Source: Methylobacteriaceae bacterium (GTDB lineage Bacteria; Pseudomonadota; Alphaproteobacteria; Rhizobiales; Beijerinckiaceae). From it: a DNA stretch of 64,000 bases. Location: the NCBI GenBank assembly GCA_020638195.1, contig JACKJC010000003.1, positions 248,001 through 312,000 on the forward strand. The letters are read 5' to 3'. The translations under genes and the position numbers were made by a program. Below the pieces are notes generated by a model that did not search any database, was not told the DNA's origin, and saw nothing but the letters and a program-made list of their open reading frames with translations. This document shows, one piece after another, positions 43,290-52,027 of the stretch (position 1 is its first letter; the number at the start of each line of letters is the position of its first letter).

Positions 43290-43541
43290 ATGCGCCTATT
43301 TCTGATCCTCGGATTTCTTGCTTTCGCAGTCGCTGCCGGCGCGGACACGTCCTCTGCGCAGACATCGTGCAGCGGCTTCCAGTCCATGTGGGCCAAGCGC
43401 TGCAAGCAGCGCGTGCCCGGCGACGCCAATTGCGTCTCCGACCATTGCACGCCCAAGCTTCAGGAATGCCGGTCCACGGGATGTTGGCAGGAGGGGCGGC
43501 TATACGGCGGCAGGGAAACCTGCAACCTCAGGAAATCCTGA
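43290..43541 (+). CDS. Small cysteine-rich exported protein B
   Basis: 83 residues from ATG 43290. A signal peptide (MRLFLILGFLAFAVAAGADTSSAQ) is followed by about 59 residues with seven cysteines: SCSGFQSMWAKRC, NCVSDHCTPKLQECRSTGCWQ and ETCNLR. The C-terminal half aligns with protein A (37030-37341) without gaps around CWQ and GG..TC.LR. No family recognised; probably disulfide-stabilised in the periplasm. There is no clear ribosome site. Confidence 0.68.
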   Translation: MRLFLILGFLAFAVAAGADTSSAQTSCSGFQSMWAKRCKQRVPGDANCVSDHCTPKLQECRSTGCWQEGRLYGGRETCNLRKS

Positions 43542-43563
43542 ATCTAGCCGCAGCCGCGATAAT

Positions 43564-44343
43564 CTATCGCCCCTCCAGCACCAGCACCGTCTGTTTGCGC
43601 GGCAGGCTCGCACGCGAAACCTCGACGAAACGCGCGCCCTCGAACTTCACCTCGAATTTTTCACGCGCCAGCGCGAGAAAGCGTTCGAGCGTCGAGGGCC
43701 CGAAAATGTGCATCGGAATCGTCAGCGGCGCGCGGACGGTCGAAATCGTCTCGATCATGCCGGCGGCGCCCAGCGTATAGGAGCCGTCGACGGGGGCGAG
43801 CAGCACGTCGATGTGGCGCAGCTGCTGCAGGTGTTCGGGCGTCAAGCGGTGGTGCAGATGGCCGAGATGGGCGATGCACAGGCCGGCCGCCTCGAACACG
43901 AAGATCGAATTGCCGTCATATTCCGTGCCGCCCGCCCAGTCGCGGATGTTGGTCGGCACGTTGCGCACACGCAGGTCGCCCTCGGTCACGTCCCAGTTGG
44001 CTGGCTTGCCGTCGTCGCCCCACCCCTTGAGCAGGTGCTTGATGCCGGGCTGGGGGCTCAGGCTGTTGTGCGTCGAATGCGCCTTGTTCATCGTCGCGAC
44101 ATCGGGAACGACCGGCGCGCGGACGTAGTCATTATAGTCGGTCACGGCGGTCACGCCGCCCGGCGTCTCAATCAGAAAGGTGGCATGGCCGACAAACGTC
44201 AGCCGTACAGTGTCGGCCGCCAGGGCCGCCCGCAAGATGGTCGGTCCCCCGGCAATCATGTCGGGGCATTTTTCGACTTCCGCCGCGCGGGCGGGCGCCG
44301 CGAAGGCGATAAGCAGGGCGAGGGCGGACAGGACAGGGCGCAT
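43564..44343 (-). CDS. Exported MBL-fold metallohydrolase (UlaG-like)
   Basis: 259 residues. A signal peptide (MRPVLSALALLIAFAAPARA) precedes a metallo-beta-lactamase-fold domain of the UlaG/L-ascorbate lactonase-like group: LTFVGHATFLIETPGGVTAVTDYN and HLGHLHHRLTPEHL contain recognisable metal-ligand positions, and APVDGSYTLG provides the later ligand Asp. The first canonical HxHxDH motif is degenerate (KAHSTHNSLSP), a known feature of some UlaG-like proteins. The substrate is unknown. It converges with the small Cys-rich gene. Confidence 0.84.
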   Translation of the reverse strand: MRPVLSALALLIAFAAPARAAEVEKCPDMIAGGPTILRAALAADTVRLTFVGHATFLIETPGGVTAVTDYNDYVRAPVVPDVATMNKAHSTHNSLSPQPGIKHLLKGWGDDGKPANWDVTEGDLRVRNVPTNIRDWAGGTEYDGNSIFVFEAAGLCIAHLGHLHHRLTPEHLQQLRHIDVLLAPVDGSYTLGAAGMIETISTVRAPLTIPMHIFGPSTLERFLALAREKFEVKFEGARFVEVSRASLPRKQTVLVLEGR

Positions 44344-44447
44344 GGCGACCTCCGGCGACGGTGCAGAGAATAGCGCCGTCCGCGGCCGGGGGAAGCGGGT
44401 TGGCGGTCGCCCCTTCCCGCCCGGGCCAAACGTGATATAGCAGCGCC

Positions 44448-44504
44448 ATGATCGAAGCCCTCGAAATCCTGCGAATTATCCGCCCGGGCCGCGCTCGAGC
44501 CTGA
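44448..44504 (+). CDS. Possible isoleucine-rich leader peptide upstream of ileS
   Basis: An 18-codon reading frame (MIEALEILRIIRPGRARA) with four Ile codons, including two adjacent ones, ends 80 bases before ileS. Its 3' end overlaps a stem made of GCCGCGC..GAGC and GCTCGCGCGGC (about 44488-44515). The arrangement is that of an attenuator leader, but no ribosome site or T-run is obvious. Speculative. Confidence 0.3.
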   Translation: MIEALEILRIIRPGRARA

Positions 44505-44584
44505 GCTCGCGCGGCGCCGGGGTCGCTCCGCTTCGTCATCCCATTCGGCCGCCGGTCCCGGCGCGCCCCAGATTTCGGTTCGAC

Positions 44585-47500
44585 ATGAACGATGCTCCCA
44601 AGGCCGCGAAGGCCGACAAATCCGGTCCAGATTATTCCGCAAGCCTTTTCCTGCCGCAGACGGATTTCCCGATGCGCGCCGGACTGCCCAAGAAGGAGCC
44701 GGAAATCCTCGCCCGCTGGAACGAGATCGGCCTCTACAGGCTGCTGCGCGAGGCGGGCAAAGGCCGCAAGAAATTCGTCCTGCACGATGGCCCGCCCTAC
44801 GCCAATGGCGCGATCCACATCGGCCACGCGCTCAACAAGACGCTGAAGGACCTCGTCACCCGCTCCCAGCAGATGCTGAACAAGGACTCCAACTACGTTC
44901 CGGGCTGGGACTGCCACGGCCTGCCGATCGAGTGGAAGATCGAGGAAGAGAATTACCGTTCCAAGGGCAAGGCCAAGCCCGACCTGCGCGACAGCGCGGC
45001 CATGATCGCCTTCCGCCGCGAATGCCGCGCCTACGCGGACCATTGGGTCAACGTGCAGCGCGAGGAATTCAAGCGGCTCGGCGTCGTCGGCGACTGGGAT
45101 CATCCCTATCTCACCATGACCTACCCGGCCGAAGCCCAGATCGCGCGCGAATTGTTCAAGTTCGCGGAGAATGGGCTGCTCTATCGTGGCTCCAAGCCGG
45201 TCATGTGGTCGGTCGTCGAAAAGACGGCGCTCGCCGAGGCGGAGGTCGAATACGAGGACCATACGTCGGACACGGTTTGGGTGGCGTTCCCGATCAGTGT
45301 GGGCTCCAGTGGAGCCCATGGCGCGACTGCTTGGCCGGAGATCTGGGCAAAAGCTGAAGAGCTACTCGGCGCTAGGGTCGTGATCTGGACGACTACGCCG
45401 TGGACGCTGCCGGGCAATCGGGCGATCTGCTTCAGCCCGAAAATCTCCTACGGCCTCTATGGTGTAACCGCCGCGCCTGAGAACAATTGGGCGAAGGTCG
45501 GCGATAGGTACGTGCTTGCCGACAAATTGGCAGAGGATGTTTTGAAGGCCGCGAAGGTCGAGGACTGGGAACGGTTACGGGACGTTTCGTCTGACGTTCT
45601 TGCGATGACAGAATGCGCCCATCCGCTTGCGGGTCTTGACGGCGGATACGACTTCCGCGTGCCGCTGCTTTCAGGCGATCACGTCACCGACGATACCGGC
45701 ACGGGCTTCGTCCATACCGCGCCCGGCCACGGCCGCGAGGACTTCGAGATCTGGATGGCGTCTGGCCGCATGCTGGCCGAGCGCAAGATCGACACGCGCA
45801 TCCCCTACACCGTCGACGAGGACAGCTTCTACACCAAGGAAGCGCCGGGCTTCGACGGCAAGCGCGTCATCACCGAAAAGGGCGACAAAGGCGACGCCAA
45901 CGACGCCGTCATCAAGGCGCTGGTCGAGCGCGGCGCGTTGATCGCGCGCGGGCGGCTCAAGCACCAGTATCCGCACAGCTGGCGTTCGAAGAAGCCGGTC
46001 ATCTTCCGCAACACGCCGCAGTGGTTCGTGGCGATGGACAGGCCGTTTGTCCCGAATGACGCGGCTCCAACGAATCCTCATCCTGAGGAGCCCGCGCAAG
46101 CGGGCGTCTCGAAGGATGGCCACGACGACCATGCTTCGAGACGCGCCCTGTCGGGCGCTCCTCAGCATGAGGGCGCGGGGAGCGGGGAGAGAGCGTCCCT
46201 CCGCTCTGTCGCGCTCGAGGAAATCACAAAAGTCCGCTGGGAGCCGGCCTCCGGGCAGAACCGCATCACCGGCATGATCGCGGCCAAGCCCGACTGGGTC
46301 ATGTCGCGCCAGCGCGCCTGGGGCGTCCCGATCGCCGTCTTCGTCAGGAAGGGCGAGCACGCGCCGCTGGTCGATGCGCGCGTCAACAAGCGCATCGGCG
46401 ACGCCTTCGAGGCCGAAGGCGCCGACGCCTGGTTCGCGGACGGGGCCAAGGCGCGCTTCCTCGCGCCCGACTACGACCCGGATGAGTTCGACAAGGTCGA
46501 CGACGTCCTCGACGTCTGGTTCGACTCCGGCTCCACCCACGCCTTCGTTCTGGAAGATGCAAAGCACTTCCCCGGCCTGCAGGGCGTGCATCGAATCCGC
46601 GACGGCGGCGTCGACGAGGTCATGTATCTCGAAGGTTCGGACCAGCACCGCGGCTGGTTCCATTCCTCGCTGCTGGAAAGCTGCGGCACGCGCGGCCGCG
46701 CGCCCTACGATGTGGTGCTGACGCACGGCTTCACGCTGGACGAGCACGGCCGCAAGATGTCGAAGTCGCTCGGCAACACAGTCGTGCCGCAGAAGGTCAT
46801 CGCCGAAAGCGGCGCTGACATCCTGCGCCTTTGGACGGCGAGCGTCGACTATTCCGACGATCAGCGTATCGGGCCGGAAATCCTCAAGTTCGTCACCGAC
46901 AATTATCGCAAGCTGCGCAACACCATCCGCTGGATGCTCGGCACGCTCGCGCATTTTTCCGAAGGCGACCGCGTCGACTTCGCGACCATGCCCGAGCTGG
47001 AGCGCCTGATGCTGCATCGCCTCGCCGAGGTCGATGCGGTCGTCCAGCAGGCTTATGCGGATTTCGACTACAAGAAGGTGGTCGCGACGGTCACGCCCTT
47101 CATGACCGGCGATTGCTCGGCCTTCTATTTCGACATCCGCAAGGACGCGCTCTACTGCGAGGCGCCCTCGAGCCATCTGCGCAAATCCGCGCTGACGGTC
47201 GTCGACGCCATCTGCGACGCCGTGCTGAAATGGCTGGCGCCGATCCTCGTCTTCACGACAGACGAGGCCTGGGCGATGTTCCGGCCTGATGGCGCGCCCT
47301 CGGTCCATCTCGAAATCTTCCCCGAGGGCCTCGCGCGCTATCGCGATGAGGCGCTGGCGGAACGCTGGAAGAAAATTCGCCGCGTCCGCTCGGTCGTCAC
47401 CGGCGCGCTGGAGATCGAACGCGCCAACAAGGCGATCGGCTCGTCCCTCGAGGCGGCGCCGGTCGTGTTCATTTCCGATCCGCAATTGCGCGAGGCCGTC

Positions 47501-47761
47501 GTCGGCGTCGACATGGCGGAAGTCTGCATCACCTCCGGGATTACGATCGAGGCTGCGGGCGATACGCCGGAAGGCGCCTTCGTCCTGCCCGACACGCCCG
47601 GCGTCGCCGTCACGCCGGCGAAGGCGCAGGGGCGCAAATGCGCGCGCTCCTGGAAGATTTCGCCGCTCGTCGGCGCCGATCCGGAATTCCCGGACGTGAC
47701 GCCGCGCGACGCCGCGGCGCTGCGTGAACTGAAGGCGCAGGGCAGATGGGGCGCGGCCTAG
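44585..47761 (+). CDS. ileS: Isoleucyl-tRNA synthetase with repeat-encoded insert
   Basis: 1058 residues, somewhat long for the family. Class I motifs: HIGH at residues 78-81 (GAIHIGHALNK) and KMSKS at 724-728; editing domain with VVIWTTTPWTLPGNRAI. Residues 498-530 are encoded by a palindromic dispersed repeat (46076-46172) placed in frame between QWFVAMD and the KVRWEPASGQNRI block, in a loop of the catalytic core. Residues around 230-360 use AT-richer codons than the rest. The C-terminal zinc finger is degenerate (KCARSW, TPRDAAALREL), which I believe is usual in alphaproteobacteria. Heads a run with lspA. Confidence 0.95.
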   Translation: MNDAPKAAKADKSGPDYSASLFLPQTDFPMRAGLPKKEPEILARWNEIGLYRLLREAGKGRKKFVLHDGPPYANGAIHIGHALNKTLKDLVTRSQQMLNKDSNYVPGWDCHGLPIEWKIEEENYRSKGKAKPDLRDSAAMIAFRRECRAYADHWVNVQREEFKRLGVVGDWDHPYLTMTYPAEAQIARELFKFAENGLLYRGSKPVMWSVVEKTALAEAEVEYEDHTSDTVWVAFPISVGSSGAHGATAWPEIWAKAEELLGARVVIWTTTPWTLPGNRAICFSPKISYGLYGVTAAPENNWAKVGDRYVLADKLAEDVLKAAKVEDWERLRDVSSDVLAMTECAHPLAGLDGGYDFRVPLLSGDHVTDDTGTGFVHTAPGHGREDFEIWMASGRMLAERKIDTRIPYTVDEDSFYTKEAPGFDGKRVITEKGDKGDANDAVIKALVERGALIARGRLKHQYPHSWRSKKPVIFRNTPQWFVAMDRPFVPNDAAPTNPHPEEPAQAGVSKDGHDDHASRRALSGAPQHEGAGSGERASLRSVALEEITKVRWEPASGQNRITGMIAAKPDWVMSRQRAWGVPIAVFVRKGEHAPLVDARVNKRIGDAFEAEGADAWFADGAKARFLAPDYDPDEFDKVDDVLDVWFDSGSTHAFVLEDAKHFPGLQGVHRIRDGGVDEVMYLEGSDQHRGWFHSSLLESCGTRGRAPYDVVLTHGFTLDEHGRKMSKSLGNTVVPQKVIAESGADILRLWTASVDYSDDQRIGPEILKFVTDNYRKLRNTIRWMLGTLAHFSEGDRVDFATMPELERLMLHRLAEVDAVVQQAYADFDYKKVVATVTPFMTGDCSAFYFDIRKDALYCEAPSSHLRKSALTVVDAICDAVLKWLAPILVFTTDEAWAMFRPDGAPSVHLEIFPEGLARYRDEALAERWKKIRRVRSVVTGALEIERANKAIGSSLEAAPVVFISDPQLREAVVGVDMAEVCITSGITIEAAGDTPEGAFVLPDTPGVAVTPAKAQGRKCARSWKISPLVGADPEFPDVTPRDAAALRELKAQGRWGAA
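46076..46172. repeat. Palindromic CTCATCCTGAGGAGC-type repeat inside ileS
   Basis: Left arm 46076-46119 and right arm 46129-46172 (44 bp each) are reverse complements with a few differences confined mainly to the inner GC hairpins. The same repeat family appears outside genes at 51815-51921 in the opposite arrangement. Here it is open in the ileS frame and encodes a polar peptide starting PHPEEPAQAGVSKDG. Confidence 0.92.
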
Positions 47762-48303
47762 TGGGCCTGAAGACCCACGTGCGCCTCGTCGCGGCCGCGG
47801 CGGCGGGCGTCGCCTTCGCGGCCGACCAGATTTCGAAGTTCTGGATCATCGATATCCTCGGCATCGAGGATCGCGGTCCGATCCGGCTGACGCCCTTTCT
47901 CGACGTCGTGCTCGCCTGGAATCCCGGCATTTCCTATTCGCTGCTGCGGGCGGACACGCCGCTGGGCATGCTCGGCCTGCTGGCGCTGGCGGCTCTGGCG
48001 GTCGGCCTGCTCGGCGCGTGGCTGTGGACGGCGACCGACCGGCTGACGGCGGTCGCGCTCGGCCTCGTCATGGGCGGGGCGCTCGGCAATGCGCTGGACC
48101 GCGCCCGTTACGGCGCGGTCGCCGATTTCCTCCACCTGCACACGACCCTGCCGGTCGGGCCGCTGGCCAATTACGTGTTCAATGTCGCCGACGCGGCCAT
48201 CGTTGCCGGCGTGGCGGTCCTCCTGTATGAGTCCCTTCGCCCGAGGCCTGCGGACCCGCCTCCGGATGCGGCGCCCACAATTCGCCGCGAATGGAAGGGA
48301 TAA
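47746..48303 (+). CDS. lspA: Lipoprotein signal peptidase LspA
   Basis: 185 residues from ATG 47746, overlapping the ileS end by 16 bases; a GTG at 47761, overlapping the ileS stop, would remove five residues and is equally possible. Four membrane segments with the conserved DQISKFWI near the N-terminus, NPGISYSLL (equivalent to the usual N-x-G-x-x-F/Y block), and the catalytic Asp pair in GNALDRARYGAVADFL and FNVADAAI. It cleaves signal peptides of diacylglyceryl-modified prolipoproteins in the inner membrane. The ileS-lspA order is widely conserved. Confidence 0.94.
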   Translation: MGRGLVGLKTHVRLVAAAAAGVAFAADQISKFWIIDILGIEDRGPIRLTPFLDVVLAWNPGISYSLLRADTPLGMLGLLALAALAVGLLGAWLWTATDRLTAVALGLVMGGALGNALDRARYGAVADFLHLHTTLPVGPLANYVFNVADAAIVAGVAVLLYESLRPRPADPPPDAAPTIRREWKG

Positions 48304-48364
48304 GGTCGCCGGCCGCCGCTCGCCGCTTGGTCGAGCCGCATCGGGCGGCGTTGGGGGCGTTTTG

Positions 48365-49066
48365 ATGAGGGTTTTGCACGTGACACGCGAAATCGCCGGC
48401 AAATTCGCGATGGCTGCGGCCGGAGCGGCCATGGTCTGGACGGCGGCGCTCGCCGCCTCGACCGCCGCCCGCGCATTCGACGACCGTCCATCGAGCCTCG
48501 ACCCCATTCTCAATATGGTCGGCCTCGGCAAGGACGCTGCGGACAAGCCCGACATCGATTTCCGTGAGCGCCCCAAGCTTGTCGTGCCCAAGGGCAACGA
48601 ACTGCCGCCGCCGGTCGCCGGCCACAACCGCGCCGCCAACTGGCCGCAGGATCCCGACATCCGCCGTCGCCGCGAGGCGGCGGCCGCTGCCCGCGCGCCG
48701 CGCGACGTTAATGCCGAGTTCAAGGCCAACCCGGCCCTGACGCCGACCGAGCTGATGCAGGGCCGCTCGGCGGCCCGCAGCAACAGCCCGGAAGTCTGCC
48801 CGCAGCGCCGCAACGGCATGCCGGACTGCGGTGTCGAGGAATCGGCCTACAACATCAAGAAGGTCTTCTCGCTCGGCTCCAAGGACGACGAGGCGAAACC
48901 CGGCGTCGAGCCGTCGCGCGACTATCTGACCGAGCCGCCGACCGGCTATCGCGCGCCCAAGAATGTCGTGAAGGCGACCCAGAGCGGCCCGGTTCGCCGC
49001 TACGAGGCGCCGTCGGCCGGCGACTATGCGCGCGGCATCAATCCGAACAAGGGCGCCGACGACTGA
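48365..49066 (+). CDS. Exported hypothetical protein between lspA and M16 genes
   Basis: 233 residues from ATG 48365. A signal-like hydrophobic N-terminus (FAMAAAGAAMVWTAALAASTAARA) is followed by a mostly polar, Pro/Arg-rich, probably unstructured chain with two cysteines (EVCPQRRNGMPDCGVEE). Its place after lspA recalls DUF3035-type proteins of alphaproteobacteria, some of which are linked to outer-membrane assembly, but I cannot confirm this from the sequence. There is no N-terminal lipobox. Confidence 0.72.
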   Translation: MRVLHVTREIAGKFAMAAAGAAMVWTAALAASTAARAFDDRPSSLDPILNMVGLGKDAADKPDIDFRERPKLVVPKGNELPPPVAGHNRAANWPQDPDIRRRREAAAAARAPRDVNAEFKANPALTPTELMQGRSAARSNSPEVCPQRRNGMPDCGVEESAYNIKKVFSLGSKDDEAKPGVEPSRDYLTEPPTGYRAPKNVVKATQSGPVRRYEAPSAGDYARGINPNKGADD

Positions 49067-49186
49067 TCGCGCGATGCAGTGGCGCCGGTTGAGGCGCCAC
49101 GCAGATTCCCTATATTGGTCCGAACGATTGCGCCGCCCGAATCCTCGCGCGGCAGGCGTTTCCCACGCCGTCGAGCAGGACCCTTC

Positions 49187-50512
49187 ATGAACCTTCCCCA
49201 AGCCGCCGCTTCGCCCCAACCCGCCGCAAGCGGCGCGCATGCCGGCCCGCACATCGCCCATTCGCGGCTCGACAACGGCATGGAAGTGGTGGTCATTCCC
49301 GACCATCGCGCGCCCGTCGTCACCCACATGGTCTGGTATCGCAACGGCTCGGCCGACGATCCGCCGCTCAAGTCCGGCATCGCGCATTTCCTCGAACATC
49401 TGATGTTCAAGGGCACGAAGAACCATCCGCAGGGCGAGTTCTCCTCGCTCGTCTCCGATCTCGGCGGCCAGGAGAACGCCTTCACCGGCCACGACTACAC
49501 CTCCTACTTCCAGCGCGTGCCGCGCGAACACCTCGGCACGATGATGGAATACGAGGCCGACCGCATGACCAACCTGGTGCTGAGCGACGAGGTCGTGGCG
49601 CCCGAGCGCGACGTGGTTCTGGAGGAGCGCCGCATGCGCACCGACAGCGATCCGAGCGCCGAACTGAGCGAAGCGGTGCAGGCCGCGCTGTTCGCGCACC
49701 ATCCCTACGGCACGCCGATCATCGGCTGGGGCCACGAGATCGAGACGCTCGGCCGCGAGGACGCGCTCGCCTATTACGAGCGCTTCTACACGCCCGAAAA
49801 CGCCATCCTCGTCGTCGCCGGCGACGTGCAGCCCGCCGATGTCGAGAAGCTCGCGCGCGAAACCTACGGCAGGATTCCCGCGCGCGGCGCCCCGCCGGTG
49901 CGCCGTCGGCCGCAGGAGCCGCCGGCGCGCGCCCGCCGACATGTCTCGCTTGCCGACGAGAAGGTCGAGCAGCCGACCTACGAGCGCGTCTATGTCGTGC
50001 CGTCCGCCCGCACGGCCGAGCCGGGCGAGGCGGAAGCGCTCGAAGTGATGAGCCATCTGCTTGGCGCCGGCCAGTCGAGCCGCCTCTACAAGCAGCTCGT
50101 GATCGACAAGCCCGTGGCTGTGGCCGCCGGCGCCTATTACATGTCGTCATCGCTCGATGCGACGCGGCTTTGGGTCTATGGCGTGCCGGCCGAGGACGTC
50201 TCGCTCGACGATTTCGACGTGGCCATCGACGGCGTGATCGCGGATTTCATCGCCAATCCGCCCGGCGACAAGGAATTCGAACGCGCCAAGACACGCCTCG
50301 TCGCCGACGCCGTCTACGCGCAGGACAGCCAGGTCGCGCTCGCGCGCTGGTATGGCGCGGCGCTCGCCATCGGCGAGACGATCGAGGACGTATCCGGCTG
50401 GACGGCACGCATCGAGGCCGTGACGCCCGAGGCGGTCGTCGCCGCCGCCCGCAAATGGCTCGACAAGCGTCGCGCCGTGACTGGATATCTTCTGCCCGAG
50501 GCCACCGCGTGA
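49187..50512 (+). CDS. M16 zinc metallopeptidase, catalytic subunit
   Basis: 441 residues from ATG 49187. The inverted zinc motif HFLEHLMFKG (HxxEH) near residues 66-75 and the downstream Glu ligand region (TMMEYEADRMTNLVL) are intact, so this is an active pitrilysin/PqqL-like peptidase. No signal peptide is evident with this start. It couples by GTGA overlap to a second M16 protein lacking the zinc site, so the two probably form a heterodimer like the mitochondrial processing peptidase. The substrate is unknown. Confidence 0.92.
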   Translation: MNLPQAAASPQPAASGAHAGPHIAHSRLDNGMEVVVIPDHRAPVVTHMVWYRNGSADDPPLKSGIAHFLEHLMFKGTKNHPQGEFSSLVSDLGGQENAFTGHDYTSYFQRVPREHLGTMMEYEADRMTNLVLSDEVVAPERDVVLEERRMRTDSDPSAELSEAVQAALFAHHPYGTPIIGWGHEIETLGREDALAYYERFYTPENAILVVAGDVQPADVEKLARETYGRIPARGAPPVRRRPQEPPARARRHVSLADEKVEQPTYERVYVVPSARTAEPGEAEALEVMSHLLGAGQSSRLYKQLVIDKPVAVAAGAYYMSSSLDATRLWVYGVPAEDVSLDDFDVAIDGVIADFIANPPGDKEFERAKTRLVADAVYAQDSQVALARWYGAALAIGETIEDVSGWTARIEAVTPEAVVAAARKWLDKRRAVTGYLLPEATA

Positions 50513-51789
50513 CCGATCTGTCGCCTATCCCCGAGACGTCCCGCGCCGCGGCTGTTCAGGAAATCGTCACGCCCGGAGGGCTGAAAGTCTGGCTCGTCGA
50601 GGATTACGCTGTCCCGCTGGTCGCGGTGCAATTCGCCTTCCGCGGCGGCGCCTCGCAGGACCCGATCGAGCAGCCGGGCCTCGCCACGCTGCTCGGCGGC
50701 CTGCTCGACGAAGGCGCGGGCCCCTATGATTCCGGCGCCTTCCACGAGGCGATGGACGATCTTGCCGTCCATCTGCATTTCTCGGTCGACCGCGATCATC
50801 TGGCCGGTCATTTCCAGACGCTGACGCGCAATCTCGATCCCGCTTTCGAACTTATGCGCCTGGCGGTCAACGAGGCGCGGCTCGAACAGGGGCCGATCGA
50901 TCGCGTCGTCTCGCAACTCGTCGCCAGCCTCAAGCGCGAATTGAAGGACCCGGACGCGGTCGCCTCGCGCACCTTCCGCGCCGCCGCCTTCCCCGGTCAC
51001 GCCTACGGGCGCGCCGCGCGCGGCGAAATCGAGACGCTGCCCAAGATTTCGCGCGAAAACCTCGTCGACATGCGCGCCAAGTTGATGGCGCGCGACAATC
51101 TCGCGATCGCCGCCGTCGGCGCGATCGATGCCGCCACGCTCGCCGCCAAACTCGATGAAGTCTTCGGCGCGCTGCCGGCGCACGCCTCGCTCCTGACCGT
51201 GCCGCCCGCCGCCATGAGCGGCGTCGGCGCGCGCATCATCACCGATATCGACGTGCCGCAGGCGACGATCCGGTTCGGCCGGCCTGGCGTCGAACGCGAC
51301 GATCCCGACTTCATGGCGGCCGTGGTGGTCAACCACATCCTCGGCGGCGGCGCGTTCACCGCGCGGCTCTTCCGCGAAGTGCGCGAGAAGCGCGGCCTCG
51401 CCTATTCCGTCTATTCGCACCTGCAGAATTACGATCATGCGGCAATGCTGGTCGGGGCGACCTCGACCAAGAACGAGCGCGCGGCCGAATCGCTCGCCGT
51501 GATCGAAGAACAGATCGCCGATCTCGCCGCCAGGGGCCCGACCGAGGAGGAACTCGCCAAGGCGCGCAAATTCCTGATCGGCTCCTACGCGCTGCGCTTC
51601 GACACCTCCACCAAGATCGCCGGCAATCTCATGCAATTGCAGCTCGAGGGCCGACCGACCGCCTATCTCGACCAGCGCAACAAGCTGGTCGCGGCGGTCG
51701 ATCTTGACGCAGCCAAGCGTGCGGCGAAGAAGCTGCTCGGCGACGGCAAACTGCTGGTCGCGCTGGCGGGCCGGCCGACGGGGATGTGA
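50509..51789 (+). CDS. M16 family protein, non-catalytic partner
   Basis: 426 residues from GTG 50509, which overlaps the preceding stop as GTGA. The overall M16 fold is kept (FAFRGGASQDPIEQPGLATLLGGLLDEG; LFREVREKRGLAYSVYSHL), but the HxxEH zinc site is replaced by LATLLGGLLDEG, so it cannot be catalytic. The R/Y motif REKRGLAYSV used for substrate binding is present. It most likely forms a chamber with the active M16 subunit encoded upstream. Confidence 0.92.
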   Translation: MTDLSPIPETSRAAAVQEIVTPGGLKVWLVEDYAVPLVAVQFAFRGGASQDPIEQPGLATLLGGLLDEGAGPYDSGAFHEAMDDLAVHLHFSVDRDHLAGHFQTLTRNLDPAFELMRLAVNEARLEQGPIDRVVSQLVASLKRELKDPDAVASRTFRAAAFPGHAYGRAARGEIETLPKISRENLVDMRAKLMARDNLAIAAVGAIDAATLAAKLDEVFGALPAHASLLTVPPAAMSGVGARIITDIDVPQATIRFGRPGVERDDPDFMAAVVVNHILGGGAFTARLFREVREKRGLAYSVYSHLQNYDHAAMLVGATSTKNERAAESLAVIEEQIADLAARGPTEEELAKARKFLIGSYALRFDTSTKIAGNLMQLQLEGRPTAYLDQRNKLVAAVDLDAAKRAAKKLLGDGKLLVALAGRPTGM

Positions 51790-51814
51790 CGGGATCGCGC
51801 GCGCTCAGGCTTTG

Positions 51815-51921
51815 CCATGCTTCGAGACGGCTGCGGCGCAGCCTCCTCAGCATGAGGGCGTGGGATGTGGAAAAGCCCTCATGCTGAGGAGCCGCTGCAA
51901 GCGGCGTCTCGAAGCACGTGG
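51815..51921. repeat. Palindromic CTCATCCTGAGGAGC-type repeat, intergenic copy
   Basis: About 107 bp between the second M16 gene and mutL. CATGCTTCGAGACGGC...CTCAGCATGAGGG (from 51815) and CCCTCATGCTGAGGAGC...CGTCTCGAAGCACGTGG (to 51921) are reverse complements around a short spacer. Same family as the copy inside ileS. Confidence 0.9.
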
Positions 51922-52027
51922 GCGGCGCGCCCGCATGCGAAGCGTGCCTGAAGGCTCGCGGTCCCAGCGCGCGCCATGCTACCCATAGCCATGCCGCCCC
52001 GCGATTCCATGCCGTAACGTCACCGCG

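Noticed and set aside
45671..47485. 604-codon minus-strand frame opposite ileS
   Set aside because: Antisense to conserved IleS catalytic blocks; no start context or family.
48179..50056. 625-codon minus-strand frame opposite lspA, exported gene and M16 gene
   Set aside because: Crosses three supported genes; no domain.
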